Assembly: GCA_013314735.1 (NCBI GenBank)
Contig: JABUFD010000004.1
Span: 1 to 64,000, forward strand
Source: Anaerolineae bacterium
Lineage (GTDB): Bacteria; Chloroflexota; Anaerolineae; Anaerolineales; Anaerolineaceae
Reading direction: 5' to 3'
DNA length: 64,000 nucleotides
Every line of letters begins with the position of its first letter. Position 1 is the stretch's first letter. The notes under the pieces were generated by a model. It searched no databases, had not been told where the DNA came from, and worked only from the letters and a program-made list of their open reading frames with translations. Below are positions 7,955 through 17,218 of this stretch, one piece after another. The translations under genes and the position numbers were made by a program.

Positions 7955-9189
7955 ACCGGCCCGAAGTATTGGCAGTGATCCCGGCACGCGGCGGCTCGAA
8001 AGGCCTGTTGCGCAAGAATGTGTATGATTTTGCGGGATTCCCATTGATTTCCTACAGCATCGCTGCCGCACGGCAATCCACATCCGTCACCCGCACCATC
8101 GTCACCACAGACGATGGGGAAATTGCCGCGGTCGCAAAAGAATACGGGGCGGAAGTGCCTTTTCTGCGTCCGGCAGAACTGGCGCAGGACACCACACTCG
8201 ACCTGCCTGTGTTCCAGCACGCCCTGCGCTGGCTCGCTGAACATGAAAATTACATTCCTGACCTCGTGATCCAGCTGCGGCCCACCTCGCCCATCCGGCC
8301 AATTCACCTGGTCGATACCGCCGTCCAGATGATGCAGACGCACCCGGAAGCAGAATCCCTGCGCGGGGTAGTCCCAGCCGGGCAAAACCCGTTCAAAATG
8401 TGGTTGATTGACCCTGAGAGCGGCCTGATGCAGCCCCTAAAAGAGGTTCCGGGCATGGATGAGCCCTACAACACCGCCCGGCAACTCCTGCCACAAGCCT
8501 ACTGGCAGACCGGGCACATCGATGTCATCCGCCCGCATGTCATCCTGGCAAAGAACCAGATGAGTGGATCACCGATCCTTCCATTGAAAATCGACCCGCG
8601 TTATACCGTCGATATTGATAATTTGGAAACACTGCTGAAAGCGGAGGAGTTGGTATGGAGCGGTACGTTGGAAATGGTGCATCCACGCCAACCACGCCGG
8701 CCTCTGCCCCCAAAGGTTGACCTGGTCGTGCTGGATTTCGACGGCACAATGACAGATGACCGGGTATGGGTGCGCGAAGATGGCTTTGAAATGGTCGCAG
8801 CCCACCGCGGAGACGGGCTTGGCATCAGTGCCTTGCGTAAAAATGGTATCCGTGTGATTGTTGTTTCAAAGGAACGCAACCCGGTGGTGTCTGCCCGTTG
8901 CCGTAAACTCAACCTGCCGGTGATCCAGGGCGTCGATGACAAGGCTGCCTTGCTGGCAAACTACTTTGAAGAACATGAAATTAACCCGCAGCACACCATC
9001 TACATGGGCAACGACATCAATGATGTTCCGTGTTTCCCACTTGTGGCGTATGCGGTGGTAGTGGCAGATGCCGAACCCCCCGCCCGTCGTAATGCCGACC
9101 GTGTGCTGACGCGCAGCGGCGGCCATGGTGCCGTGCGTGAGTTATGTGAGATCATTCTTCGGCACCTGAACCTTCCTGACCTGAGTTAA
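7948..9189 (+). CDS. Bifunctional CMP-nonulosonate cytidylyltransferase / KdsC-type HAD phosphatase
   Basis: Residues 10-24 (VIPARGGSKGLLRKN) are the nucleotide-binding signature of NeuA/KdsB-type CMP-sugar synthetases, which activate sialic, legionaminic or related acids with CTP. From about residue 258 a second domain begins, with the HAD nucleophile motif DFDGTMTDD and a late GNDINDVPCF acid pair. This is the KdsC/NeuA-C type phosphatase that removes phosphate from the 9-phosphate precursor. The two activities are adjacent steps, so the fusion is functionally coherent. The ATG at 7948 overlaps the SDR stop region; an in-frame ATG at 7939 is less likely. Total 413 residues. Confidence 0.9.
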   Translation: MVDRPEVLAVIPARGGSKGLLRKNVYDFAGFPLISYSIAAARQSTSVTRTIVTTDDGEIAAVAKEYGAEVPFLRPAELAQDTTLDLPVFQHALRWLAEHENYIPDLVIQLRPTSPIRPIHLVDTAVQMMQTHPEAESLRGVVPAGQNPFKMWLIDPESGLMQPLKEVPGMDEPYNTARQLLPQAYWQTGHIDVIRPHVILAKNQMSGSPILPLKIDPRYTVDIDNLETLLKAEELVWSGTLEMVHPRQPRRPLPPKVDLVVLDFDGTMTDDRVWVREDGFEMVAAHRGDGLGISALRKNGIRVIVVSKERNPVVSARCRKLNLPVIQGVDDKAALLANYFEEHEINPQHTIYMGNDINDVPCFPLVAYAVVVADAEPPARRNADRVLTRSGGHGAVRELCEIILRHLNLPDLS

Positions 9190-9201
9190 TGAGGAGTAAG
9201 T

Positions 9202-10071
9202 ATGTCAAACCATATTGAAATCAACGGCAAAAAAATCGGGCATGATTTCCCGGCTTATATCATCGGAGAGATCGGCATCAACCACAATGGCGACCTCGAT
9301 ATTGCCAGGCGGTTGATCGCTGCCGCCCATGATGCTGGCATGGACGCGGTCAAATTTCAGAAGCGCACCCCCCTGCTGTGCGTCCCTGAAGAACAAAAGA
9401 ACCAGATGCGCGAGACCCCGTGGGGGTACATTACCTACCTCGATTACCGCTACAAGGTTGAGTTTGACAAGGAACAATACCTCGAAATTGACCGCTACTG
9501 CCGCGAACTGGGCATCACCTGGTTTGCCTCGGTATGGGATGTGGAAGCGGTTGATTTCATGGAGGACCTCAACACCTGTGCCTACAAGGTTGCTTCTGCA
9601 TCGTTGACCGATCACGCACTCCTCACAAAAATTCGCGCCACTGGAAAACCGGTGATCCTCTCCACCGGCATGTCAACCATGGAAGAGATTCGCGCAGCGG
9701 TACAGGCTATCGGGCAGGAAAACCTGGTGATTTTGCACACCACATCCTCCTACCCATGTCCACCGGAGGAGTTAAACCTGCGCATGATCCCCAATCTGCG
9801 TGCAGAATTCACCGCGCCCATCGGTTATTCCGGCCACGAAGTTGGCCTGGTGCCTTCGGCGGTGGCGGTTGCCATGGGTGCCTGCGTGGTGGAACGCCAT
9901 ATCACCCTCGACCGTGCCCTGTGGGGCAGTGACCAGGCCGCTTCGGTGGAACCGCAGGGTGTGCGTACCCTGGTCAAATACATCCGCGTTACCGAGCAAG
10001 CCCTCGGGGATGGCATTAAGCATGTGTATGACAGCGAACTGCCCTCACTGCACAAACTGCGCCGTATTTAA
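9202..10071 (+). CDS. NeuB-family nonulosonic acid synthase (short form)
   Basis: The 289-residue protein has the NeuB TIM-barrel: GEIGINHNGDL near residue 22, KFQKR, STGMSTMEEI, and the HTTSSYPCPPEELNLR and GYSGHE blocks that bind phosphoenolpyruvate and metal. It condenses phosphoenolpyruvate with an N-acyl hexosamine to make a nine-carbon acid. Usual NeuB proteins are about 340-360 residues because of a C-terminal antifreeze-like SAF domain; this one stops at ELPSLHKLRRI and lacks it. A strong GAGGAG site lies 7 bases before the ATG. Sugar identity (sialic, legionaminic or other) cannot be told. Confidence 0.87.
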   Translation: MSNHIEINGKKIGHDFPAYIIGEIGINHNGDLDIARRLIAAAHDAGMDAVKFQKRTPLLCVPEEQKNQMRETPWGYITYLDYRYKVEFDKEQYLEIDRYCRELGITWFASVWDVEAVDFMEDLNTCAYKVASASLTDHALLTKIRATGKPVILSTGMSTMEEIRAAVQAIGQENLVILHTTSSYPCPPEELNLRMIPNLRAEFTAPIGYSGHEVGLVPSAVAVAMGACVVERHITLDRALWGSDQAASVEPQGVRTLVKYIRVTEQALGDGIKHVYDSELPSLHKLRRI

Positions 10072-10073
10072 GC

Positions 10074-11717
10074 ATGGCTGATCCGTTGGAATCGCTCCCG
10101 TTGCTGACGCGCGTAAAGAGCGGCCTGCGCTGGCGTGCGGTTCGCTTTCTCAATAACCAGGCATTGCGCAAAATGGCGCGCCAGGTAGCCCATGCTGCCC
10201 CGGCAGCGAACGGTCAGCCGGTCGCCTTTTTCAACGCCTCCACCCGCCTGGGATCGATGAGCCTGAACGCAGCATATTCATTGCTGGTATCCTGGTCGCT
10301 GCGGATGGAAGGCATTCCCGCAGTGCATTTTGTTTGCCGCTCCGGGATGACCCGCTGCATTCACGGCACTGATAAAAGTCACCCGGAACATAAACCACCC
10401 TGTGCGGAATGCATCGCCCAGTCCCGGGCCAATTTCACCGCTGCAGAAAGCGATTTCTTTGACTATACCCCTGACGCAGATTTCGACCGCCACCTGGCCA
10501 CTCTCAGCCTACCGGAGATGGAAAACCTTGAATTGGATGGCATTCCATTGGGCCCTATCTGCCGCTCTTCGTTGCGCTGGGTAATGCGCCGTTACCACCT
10601 GCAAGATACCCCTGCCACCCACCAATTGTTCCGGGAATACTTGCGTTCTGGTTGGAATGTCGCGCGAAAGTTCGCGGATTTTCTGAATGAGCACGATCCC
10701 CGCGCGCTGGTGATCTTTAACGGGATTGTCTATCCCGAAGCGATCGCCCGTTTCCTCGCCCAACGCCGCGGCATCCGGGTGGTATCGCATGAGGTCAATA
10801 TGCAGCCCTTCAGTGCCTACTTTACCGAAGGTGAAGCTACCTTCCGCTCCACCTGCCTGCCTCAGGATTTTCATCTCACCCCGATGGAGAACGAACGTTT
10901 CGACCAGTATTTCAGTAAGCGTACCCGGGGTCAATTCAAAATGGCCGGCGTTGCCTTCTGGAAAGACATCCAGGATCTCGATAGTGATTTCGTTCGGCAA
11001 CTGGATCAGTTCCGCCAGGTGGTGCCGGTATTCACCAATGTGATCTTTGACACTTCGCAGGAACATGCCAATGTCCTGTTTGAAAACATGTTCGTCTGGC
11101 TTGATTCCGTTTTGGAAACCGCCCGGCAACATCCGGATACGGTCTTTGTCCTGCGTGCCCATCCTGATGAAGCCCGGCCCGGCAAAGCCAGTGAAGAAAG
11201 CGTGGCGGATTGGGCTTCAGCCAGTGGTTTCATTAATCTTCCCAATACGATCTTCATCCCACCAGATCAGCCCCTTAACTCCTACGAACTGATAAGCCGT
11301 GCGAAATTCACCATGATCTATACTTCCACCATCGGGATGGAATCCAGCCTGTTGGGCACACCGGTGCTGTGTGCCGGAAAGGCATACTACAACCAGTATG
11401 CGCCGGCGGCATATGTACCACAAACACGGGCACAGTACGAGACTCATCTGGCTGAATTTCTCGCTGCGCCGGCGCCATTGCCAGTACCCGAAGAGCACCG
11501 GGTCAATGCCCGCAACTTTTTGTACTCCCAGTTGTATTTAAGCTCGCTATCTTTTGAAGCTTTCCTGGAGGAAGACGGCGCCTGGCCCGGGTATGTTAAG
11601 CTGAAGGATTTCCCTGTCGAAACCCTCCTATCCAGATCCTCCGTCCCCTTGCGGGTGATCCGCAACGGTATCCTCGACGGCACCCCTTTCCTCCTGCCGC
11701 GCGAATCAGTCATGTAA
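10074..11717 (+). CDS. Capsule polysaccharide biosynthesis / glycosyltransferase-like protein
   Basis: A 547-residue soluble protein starting 2 bases after the neuB-like stop. The C-terminal domain holds FVLRAHPDEARPGK, then SYELISRAKFTMIYTSTIG-MESSLLGTPVLCAG, the GT-B-like nucleotide-sugar site seen in KpsC/KpsS-type capsule proteins (Capsule_synth family). An N-terminal Cys-rich stretch (CRSGMTRC, CAEC) may bind a metal. The gene is last in the nonulosonic acid operon, so it is the natural candidate for transferring the CMP-activated sugar onto a surface glycan. That role is inference. Confidence 0.7.
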   Translation: MADPLESLPLLTRVKSGLRWRAVRFLNNQALRKMARQVAHAAPAANGQPVAFFNASTRLGSMSLNAAYSLLVSWSLRMEGIPAVHFVCRSGMTRCIHGTDKSHPEHKPPCAECIAQSRANFTAAESDFFDYTPDADFDRHLATLSLPEMENLELDGIPLGPICRSSLRWVMRRYHLQDTPATHQLFREYLRSGWNVARKFADFLNEHDPRALVIFNGIVYPEAIARFLAQRRGIRVVSHEVNMQPFSAYFTEGEATFRSTCLPQDFHLTPMENERFDQYFSKRTRGQFKMAGVAFWKDIQDLDSDFVRQLDQFRQVVPVFTNVIFDTSQEHANVLFENMFVWLDSVLETARQHPDTVFVLRAHPDEARPGKASEESVADWASASGFINLPNTIFIPPDQPLNSYELISRAKFTMIYTSTIGMESSLLGTPVLCAGKAYYNQYAPAAYVPQTRAQYETHLAEFLAAPAPLPVPEEHRVNARNFLYSQLYLSSLSFEAFLEEDGAWPGYVKLKDFPVETLLSRSSVPLRVIRNGILDGTPFLLPRESVM

Positions 11718-11725
11718 TAATAGTA

Positions 11726-11749
11726 AACGACCGCTTGGCAGCGGTCGTT
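11726..11749. terminator. Hairpin between convergent genes
   Basis: A perfect 9-bp stem (AACGACCGC / GCGGTCGTT) with a six-base loop lies between the capsule gene and the converging dehydrogenase gene. The minus-strand product is followed by a T-rich run (TTACTATTATT), the plus-strand one less so. It probably works in both directions. Confidence 0.7.
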
Positions 11750-11779
11750 CGATACTTATAGGATCAGGTCAGTTCCTGG

Positions 11780-12766
11780 TTAATCATCATTCTGTCGTTT
11801 TTTCCCCAGGCCGCCCAGGAACATCTGTTGAAAGGCATCTCCCGCTTTCGGCATTGGAATGTCCGTGCTATCCATAAACCGGTTCTGTTCACGGTTTGCC
11901 TGCCATAGAGCTCGATGATCCGAAGCGCTCTTGATATATGACGATATGTCTGCCTTTCGACCTGCCGCAAGCATTTCACGCAGGTCTTGCAGCTCGGTGA
12001 TCATTTCATCCAGCATTCGCCCGCTGATCTCCGCCGTCAACAGCACATCAAGGCCGGGCTGCCGTTCCTCAAAAATACCCAACGCGGGGAAACTGGCACG
12101 AGCAAAATCCGCTCCCGCCAAACCACGGGCTTCCTCCCAACCCGGTTGCCCAACAGTCAGGTTGACTAGGGCAGCGCTCAACAGGCGCGGCAGCAGGTGG
12201 GTCTTGGCCAACGCAACCTGTAATTCCACGGCATCCATGAATAATGGCGTTGCGCCTAACACCTTGGCCAGGGCAGCCGCAATCGCTTCACCATCAGCAT
12301 GTGCAGCACTGGGGCTTGCGATACCGACATTGCTCTGCTGAAACAGGTCCTCATGCGCCGCCTGGCTGTTGAAGCGGGTTTCCATCAGGTACTGCGCGTT
12401 CATCCCGGGCACAAAGTTGACCACGGCACATTCTTTGGGAATATACTGCTCGGCCCATTTTCCCGACATGATCGGGATGGCGGATGTGTCGATCAGGGTC
12501 GCCTTTGGCCGTAGCACCTCGCCGATGATCTGGTAATGTTCTTCAACCACGTCAGCCGGCTGGTCAATGATCACAATATCAGCTTTGGCGGCAGCGGTCA
12601 GGCCGTCATGGGCAGGTTCAATCAAACCGGCTTTCCGTGCCTCACGCATCACACCCAGGTCAAAATCAAATCCGATACGGTGAAATGATTTCTTTTCCCG
12701 GTCGAGTGCCTTCGCAATCGAATAACCAACCTGGTTTAAGCCGTCAAATAAAATCGTTATCGCCAT
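11780..12766 (-). CDS. Prephenate/arogenate dehydrogenase-like NAD(P)-binding protein
   Basis: The 328-residue protein begins with a Rossmann segment (FDGLNQVGYSIAKAL) in which the usual GxGxxG is altered to GLNQVG. It continues with DIVIIDQPADVVEEHY and ATLIDTSAIP, in the pattern of prephenate dehydrogenase N-terminal domains, and an all-helical C-terminal part. In the family NAD-dependent decarboxylation of prephenate leads to tyrosine. The altered dinucleotide loop and lack of other aromatic pathway genes nearby make the precise substrate uncertain. A strong TTAGGAGG precedes the ATG, 3 bases after the peptidase gene. Confidence 0.65.
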   Translation of the reverse strand: MAITILFDGLNQVGYSIAKALDREKKSFHRIGFDFDLGVMREARKAGLIEPAHDGLTAAAKADIVIIDQPADVVEEHYQIIGEVLRPKATLIDTSAIPIMSGKWAEQYIPKECAVVNFVPGMNAQYLMETRFNSQAAHEDLFQQSNVGIASPSAAHADGEAIAAALAKVLGATPLFMDAVELQVALAKTHLLPRLLSAALVNLTVGQPGWEEARGLAGADFARASFPALGIFEERQPGLDVLLTAEISGRMLDEMITELQDLREMLAAGRKADISSYIKSASDHRALWQANREQNRFMDSTDIPMPKAGDAFQQMFLGGLGKKRQNDD

Positions 12767-12769
12767 TCT

Positions 12770-13423
12770 TTAACCTCCTAACAACAGGGATGTCCAACCC
12801 CGCAAAACCGGTCCCAGGATCGCACCCAGGATGTCAATTCCAATCATCGGCAGGACGAATACCACCACCAGCAGGATGATGGATCCGTACGGACGAATAC
12901 TTGCCAGGAAATCCTGCCCATTGGGCGGCAGCAGGAAATCCAACACCTTTTCCCCGTCAAGCGGGAAAATCGGAAGCATATTGAATACCATCAAACTGAG
13001 GTTGATGATGATGAAATAATACAGGAAACCCTCGATGGTGGGAAAAATGCTGCCTGCTGAAAGCACCAGGCCCTGCGCCGGATTCCATACAAGGAGGAAG
13101 ACGAGAGAGCCAGCCAACGCCAGCAGCAGATTGGAAAGTGGTCCAGCCAATGACACCCACATCATCGCAGAGCGTGAATGGCGCCGCAATGCGTAGGGAT
13201 TTACCGGTACCGGTTTGGCCCAGCCAAACCCGGCAATGATCAACATCAGCGCACCTATGGGATCGATATGCGAAACCGGGTTGAGGGTCAGGCGTCCGTT
13301 CATTTTGGGGGTTTGGTCGCCAAAACGATTGGCGGTCCAGGCATGGGCAAATTCATGGATGGTAAATGCAATTACAAGCGTGATGATCCTTGTAAATATG
13401 CTGGCAATATTCAAGTTAAACAT
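12770..13423 (-). CDS. Site-2 protease-family (M50) membrane metallopeptidase
   Basis: The zinc motif HEFAH is at residues 23-27 inside the first membrane helix, and FPLDGEKVL (the NxxPxxxLDG-type second motif) carries the third ligand Asp about 140 residues later. HIDPIGAL lies between. At 217 residues with about five or six membrane spans and no PDZ domain it is the minimal YwhC/Rip3-like form. Such proteases cut membrane-embedded regulatory proteins. It is cotranscribed with the dehydrogenase-like gene (3-base gap). TATAAT on the minus strand at 13468-13463 may be its -10. Confidence 0.88.
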   Translation of the reverse strand: MFNLNIASIFTRIITLVIAFTIHEFAHAWTANRFGDQTPKMNGRLTLNPVSHIDPIGALMLIIAGFGWAKPVPVNPYALRRHSRSAMMWVSLAGPLSNLLLALAGSLVFLLVWNPAQGLVLSAGSIFPTIEGFLYYFIIINLSLMVFNMLPIFPLDGEKVLDFLLPPNGQDFLASIRPYGSIILLVVVFVLPMIGIDILGAILGPVLRGWTSLLLGG

Positions 13424-13536
13424 AGGTCGTTCCGTTCAATGACATATACTTTCAATAGTATTATTATACTGTTTACTCTACCCCCCGTTTGATAGAACGG
13501 TATTAACATTCACAAGGATGAAACGACACTGAACTG

Positions 13537-14298
13537 ATGAACACCGAATGGCTGGGTGTGGTTGAAGCTATTGACGGGCTGTTGATCTTCACGGCCGCCC
13601 TGCTGCCGTTCTTGTGGATTCGCGGCACGGTCAGCCGGGAATTGTTGGAGCTGTTTCACCGCCTGACTGGAGATGCCCACCGGTCGCATACCATCCATTT
13701 CATCCTTATTTTCCCGGGGGTTTTCCTCCACGAACTCAGCCATTGGCTGGTACTGCGGCTACTCGGCGTGCGCTGTTCGCTCCACCTGGGGATTGAAATG
13801 CAGGCCGATTTTGTGGTGTATGGGCATGTCGATTACTACGAAAGCGACGTCGGACCGGTGAAACATTTCCTTTCGGGCATCGCGCCGTTAATCACAGGAA
13901 TGCTGTTGATCAGCCTGCTGGCTGTGCAGTGGATGGGCATTCCCGGACCTGGAGAACTGGCACGGCAGGAGGCTGTGATTTCCTTGCAGAGCGTTTCTGA
14001 CACCCTGCGAACCTGGCAATTCTGGCTGGCATTTTACTTAATATTTGCCATCACCTCAGAAATGGTTCCCTCACCCAGCGATCGCAAATATTGGCTGCCA
14101 TTGGGATTGCTCCTGGTGGGCATTCTTTCCGTGGCTGTGATCACCCGCACCAGCGGATGGCTCTTTGCCAACTTGTTTCCTTACATCAATAACTGGCTAA
14201 AATTAATGGGGGTCGTGTTTGTCATCGGGATGGTCCCGCAGCTGATGTTCTGGCTGCCATTCCAATTGCTGAAGGCTTTTCGCAGGCGAAATGGATGA
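13537..14298 (+). CDS. Multi-span membrane protein with an HExxH motif
   Basis: A 253-residue protein with about six hydrophobic segments. Residues 65-69 read HELSH inside a membrane segment (FPGVFLHELSHWLVLRLLG), the arrangement of an M50-like zinc metallopeptidase. I cannot place a convincing third ligand: no LDG or NxxPxxxxDG motif is present, though several acidic residues follow (DYYESD near residue 105). It is divergent from the M50 peptidase gene next door. It may be a membrane peptidase of a poorly described family or an inactive relative. Confidence 0.55.
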   Translation: MNTEWLGVVEAIDGLLIFTAALLPFLWIRGTVSRELLELFHRLTGDAHRSHTIHFILIFPGVFLHELSHWLVLRLLGVRCSLHLGIEMQADFVVYGHVDYYESDVGPVKHFLSGIAPLITGMLLISLLAVQWMGIPGPGELARQEAVISLQSVSDTLRTWQFWLAFYLIFAITSEMVPSPSDRKYWLPLGLLLVGILSVAVITRTSGWLFANLFPYINNWLKLMGVVFVIGMVPQLMFWLPFQLLKAFRRRNG

Positions 14299-14351
14299 TT
14301 CTCCCATGTTATAATTCCCGTGCGAAACCAGATTGGCACGAGGTTCCCTGA

Positions 14352-16532
14352 TTGATGATCCTGAATGCTGTGCTTTGTCAGCGCAAAACCCTTTCACTCC
14401 TGATCGTGATGTTCATCCTGATTTCCGGCTGCCAGGTGAATCCTGAAACCGGGCTCAGACCTGTTGTCACTGCAACGCCAAAACAAATGACAGGGTCTAC
14501 AGCCACCATGGCCGCCGCTGAATCGACCCAGTCGAACCCGGTGGAAACGGATAGTCCAACGTTAATAGGCAACCAGGATAATGCTAACCAACAACAGGAC
14601 CCTGACGCCGCAACAGAACCTACCCCGCGGCCAATCATCACCCGAGAGGTGCCCGAAGATTTTAACTGGAAGCAACTCCCCATTTTACCGGAAATCAGTA
14701 CCAACGCTTTCGAGATTTACCAATATGGACAGGCATTAGGCCGTGATCCTGCCCACGTTTCTGTCATCGGTGACTGCCAGGCGATTCCCTTTGTTTTTTT
14801 GGGGAAATACGGTCTCAAGCAATATACCCTCGAACCGGCAGACCTGCACCTGGAAAAGATGATCGCCTATTACCGCGATTCGTTCGCACGCGAAGGCAAT
14901 GCCGTCCGGGGCGGGTTTACCGCTGCCGCGGTGCTATCTTCCGTGCGTGCCGACCCCGACCAATGCGCTGCCGGTGAAACCCCGTTGGATTGCGAATGGC
15001 GCGAATACAATCCATCCGTCGCGTTCATCAACCTGGAAACCTGGCGCGAAGAAGGCACTGTGGACCGCTACGAACTTTATCTGGAGAAAATTGTTGAATA
15101 CACCATTGAGCGCGGTACGCTCCCGATCCTGATCATGAAAGCCGATAAGGCTGAAGCAGAAACCCATGTCATCAATCCTGCCATGGCACGCGTAGCATAC
15201 CGCTATGATATTCCCATCATCAATTTCTGGCAGGCAGCGCAGTACCTTGACAACCTGGGGATAGACCCTGACCGGGATGGCTTCCACCTCAGTGAAGCCG
15301 GTTATGACCGCAAACAAATCCTCGCCCTGCGCACCCTGTACCAGGTTTGGTCACAAACCCGGTCTGAAAGCGCTGAATCAATCGACGCAGACGGTGACAG
15401 TGAACCAACACTCACCCCGACCGTTGCCGCCCCCACACCCCGACCGCTGCCGCAATTTGACTTCCAATGCGCCGGCAGTTGCATTGTTTACGACCTGTGG
15501 GCAACCACCAATACCGGCATTCAATCCCAGGGGATCATGGAGCTGGACACCGAATCCCGCCAACAACATCTTGCCTCAGAACCCGGTTTCAGCCTTCAGG
15601 ATCTTGCCCCATCACAGGAATGGTTCCTTATCAACCACAATACCAACCTGTATCTGGTGGAACGCAGTACCGGACAGAGCCAAATGCTGCTCGAAAACTT
15701 ATTCACAGACGGCGGAACATCTGCGTACTTTTCGCTGGATGAAACTGGCGTGATCGCCATCACTCATCGGGAAACTGGCGTTGCCATTATCCGTTATGAC
15801 CTTGCCACAGGAGACATCACCCCACTGTATGAAGCAGAACCCGCTCCAATCCGGTTGGTGGTATACCGCCCCACCGATGCGGTGGTATGGGAAAGCGGTC
15901 AATGCCCTGCCGATAATTACTGCCAGACAGCGGCTTACTGGCGGACTGACCTGGTGAATGGCATTACGCAGGAAATCACAGGCAAAGAAAAAATCATTTT
16001 CTCATCGGATGGCCTGCACACTGCTTTCCGGGACCCAATGCATGCGGATGAATTCAACTACTATCACAACCCGATCCTGTTATACGAAGAAACCCAGGCC
16101 GGGTTGATTTCACGCCGCCTGTTCGCCTTCCCGCATCCCGGCGGATTCCGTGTTCATCCTGAGGTCACAGATTACGTTTTTTCCCCCGACGGCAGCCGAT
16201 TGTTCGTATTGTATGATGAATACAGTGACTACTTCGAAAAATCACTGGCCCTTCATTTTTACCTGGAGGACCTGCAAAACCGGGTGGTTTACGAATATGG
16301 CGAAACCGAAGGCGCTTACGGCAGCCTTAAACCACAGGCAGTCTGGTCACCAGATGGCAGTGAGGTGTTCCTGCTACTGGTCAATACCGCCAATGACCGC
16401 GATTACACACTGGAGTTCTTCCGCAAAGATATCAATGACCGTTTTTCGCCGCTGGCAGCCGTGGGTGATCCCCTCCCACTGGATGGTTACGCAGTGTTTC
16501 ACCGGGCTTTCTGGGTCAAGGATAATCAATGA
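14352..16532 (+). CDS. Lipoprotein with SGNH-hydrolase-like domain and beta-propeller-like C-terminus
   Basis: The 726-residue product has a lipoprotein signal peptide ending in LISGC (Cys27) and a Thr/Gln/Pro-rich linker to about residue 100. A domain follows with VIGDCQAIPF (about 139) and DGFHLSEAGYD (about 309), matching the first (GDS) and last (DxxH) blocks of SGNH/GDSL hydrolases, but with Cys where the Ser nucleophile sits. After another Pro/Thr linker the last 350 residues contain WD40/TolB-like repeats (YVFSPDGSRLFVLYDE, AVWSPDGSEVFLL). The likely place is the outer face of the membrane. The start is a TTG at 14352 or the next codon, ATG. It overlaps the next gene by 4 bases. Confidence 0.65.
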   Translation: MMILNAVLCQRKTLSLLIVMFILISGCQVNPETGLRPVVTATPKQMTGSTATMAAAESTQSNPVETDSPTLIGNQDNANQQQDPDAATEPTPRPIITREVPEDFNWKQLPILPEISTNAFEIYQYGQALGRDPAHVSVIGDCQAIPFVFLGKYGLKQYTLEPADLHLEKMIAYYRDSFAREGNAVRGGFTAAAVLSSVRADPDQCAAGETPLDCEWREYNPSVAFINLETWREEGTVDRYELYLEKIVEYTIERGTLPILIMKADKAEAETHVINPAMARVAYRYDIPIINFWQAAQYLDNLGIDPDRDGFHLSEAGYDRKQILALRTLYQVWSQTRSESAESIDADGDSEPTLTPTVAAPTPRPLPQFDFQCAGSCIVYDLWATTNTGIQSQGIMELDTESRQQHLASEPGFSLQDLAPSQEWFLINHNTNLYLVERSTGQSQMLLENLFTDGGTSAYFSLDETGVIAITHRETGVAIIRYDLATGDITPLYEAEPAPIRLVVYRPTDAVVWESGQCPADNYCQTAAYWRTDLVNGITQEITGKEKIIFSSDGLHTAFRDPMHADEFNYYHNPILLYEETQAGLISRRLFAFPHPGGFRVHPEVTDYVFSPDGSRLFVLYDEYSDYFEKSLALHFYLEDLQNRVVYEYGETEGAYGSLKPQAVWSPDGSEVFLLLVNTANDRDYTLEFFRKDINDRFSPLAAVGDPLPLDGYAVFHRAFWVKDNQ

Positions 16533-17218
16533 AACAACGAAGGAAAACAATTAGAATAGTCCTTACCCTGGCATTGGCATTGTTTGGTTTGGGTGGGTTG
16601 TTATGGAGTTTCCTTCCGCCGAAAGCAGGCACGACAGAAACCATGCTCCAATTGGTGCGTGTACCGTTGGAAGATGCGACTATGGATGGGATCAATGGGG
16701 TTCTGATGACCCCGTACCGGATTGTGGTTGAATCTCCATTAATTCTCAAAAAAGGGGGCAGGTCCGATTTACGTTTTTCACTTCGCAAGGAAGAGTCAGC
16801 CCTGCAACTGCCGGTAAACGATCAGGACATATACCTGACCCACAATGTGATGGTGGAACTGCGCCCGGAATTATCACCGATCGAGGTGACTCCGCCCGGT
16901 TCGGTTTCCACCGCCCTGCTGCCAGGACAGGAGGTGGGCATGACCTGGACACTCCGCTCGACACAATCACAAGGGGTTGATGGCAGCCTGTGGTGTTACC
17001 TCATTTTTTATCCCCTCGATGATCAGGCCACAATCCAGCAGACTGCCTTCATGATCAAACCGCTATCCTACATTACCACCACCTTCTTCGGCCTGGATAC
17101 CCGTTGGGCAGCAGTGATCGCTGCCGCCAGTTTAACAGGCAGCCTATTACTGGCAATCACATTTCGCAGCAAGCCTGGAATCCCAGCCCGCTCATTAAAG
17201 GAGAAACGTAATGAATGA
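16529..17218 (+). CDS. Membrane-anchored protein of unknown function
   Basis: A 229-residue protein with one hydrophobic helix at residues 10-30 and another near 190-210, so most of it faces outside between two anchors. The outer part is beta-rich and contains no motif I recognise. It is translationally coupled to the preceding lipoprotein (ATGA overlap) and overlaps the next gene by 8 bases, so all belong to one operon ending in murE. A role in the envelope is inferred from this context only. Confidence 0.6.
   Translation: MKQRRKTIRIVLTLALALFGLGGLLWSFLPPKAGTTETMLQLVRVPLEDATMDGINGVLMTPYRIVVESPLILKKGGRSDLRFSLRKEESALQLPVNDQDIYLTHNVMVELRPELSPIEVTPPGSVSTALLPGQEVGMTWTLRSTQSQGVDGSLWCYLIFYPLDDQATIQQTAFMIKPLSYITTTFFGLDTRWAAVIAAASLTGSLLLAITFRSKPGIPARSLKEKRNE

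Noticed and set aside
13424-13536. Divergent promoter pair between the two HExxH genes
   Set aside because: Only a minus-strand TATAAT is convincing; no -35 at normal spacing and no good plus-strand element, so it is mentioned within the gene entry and not listed separately.
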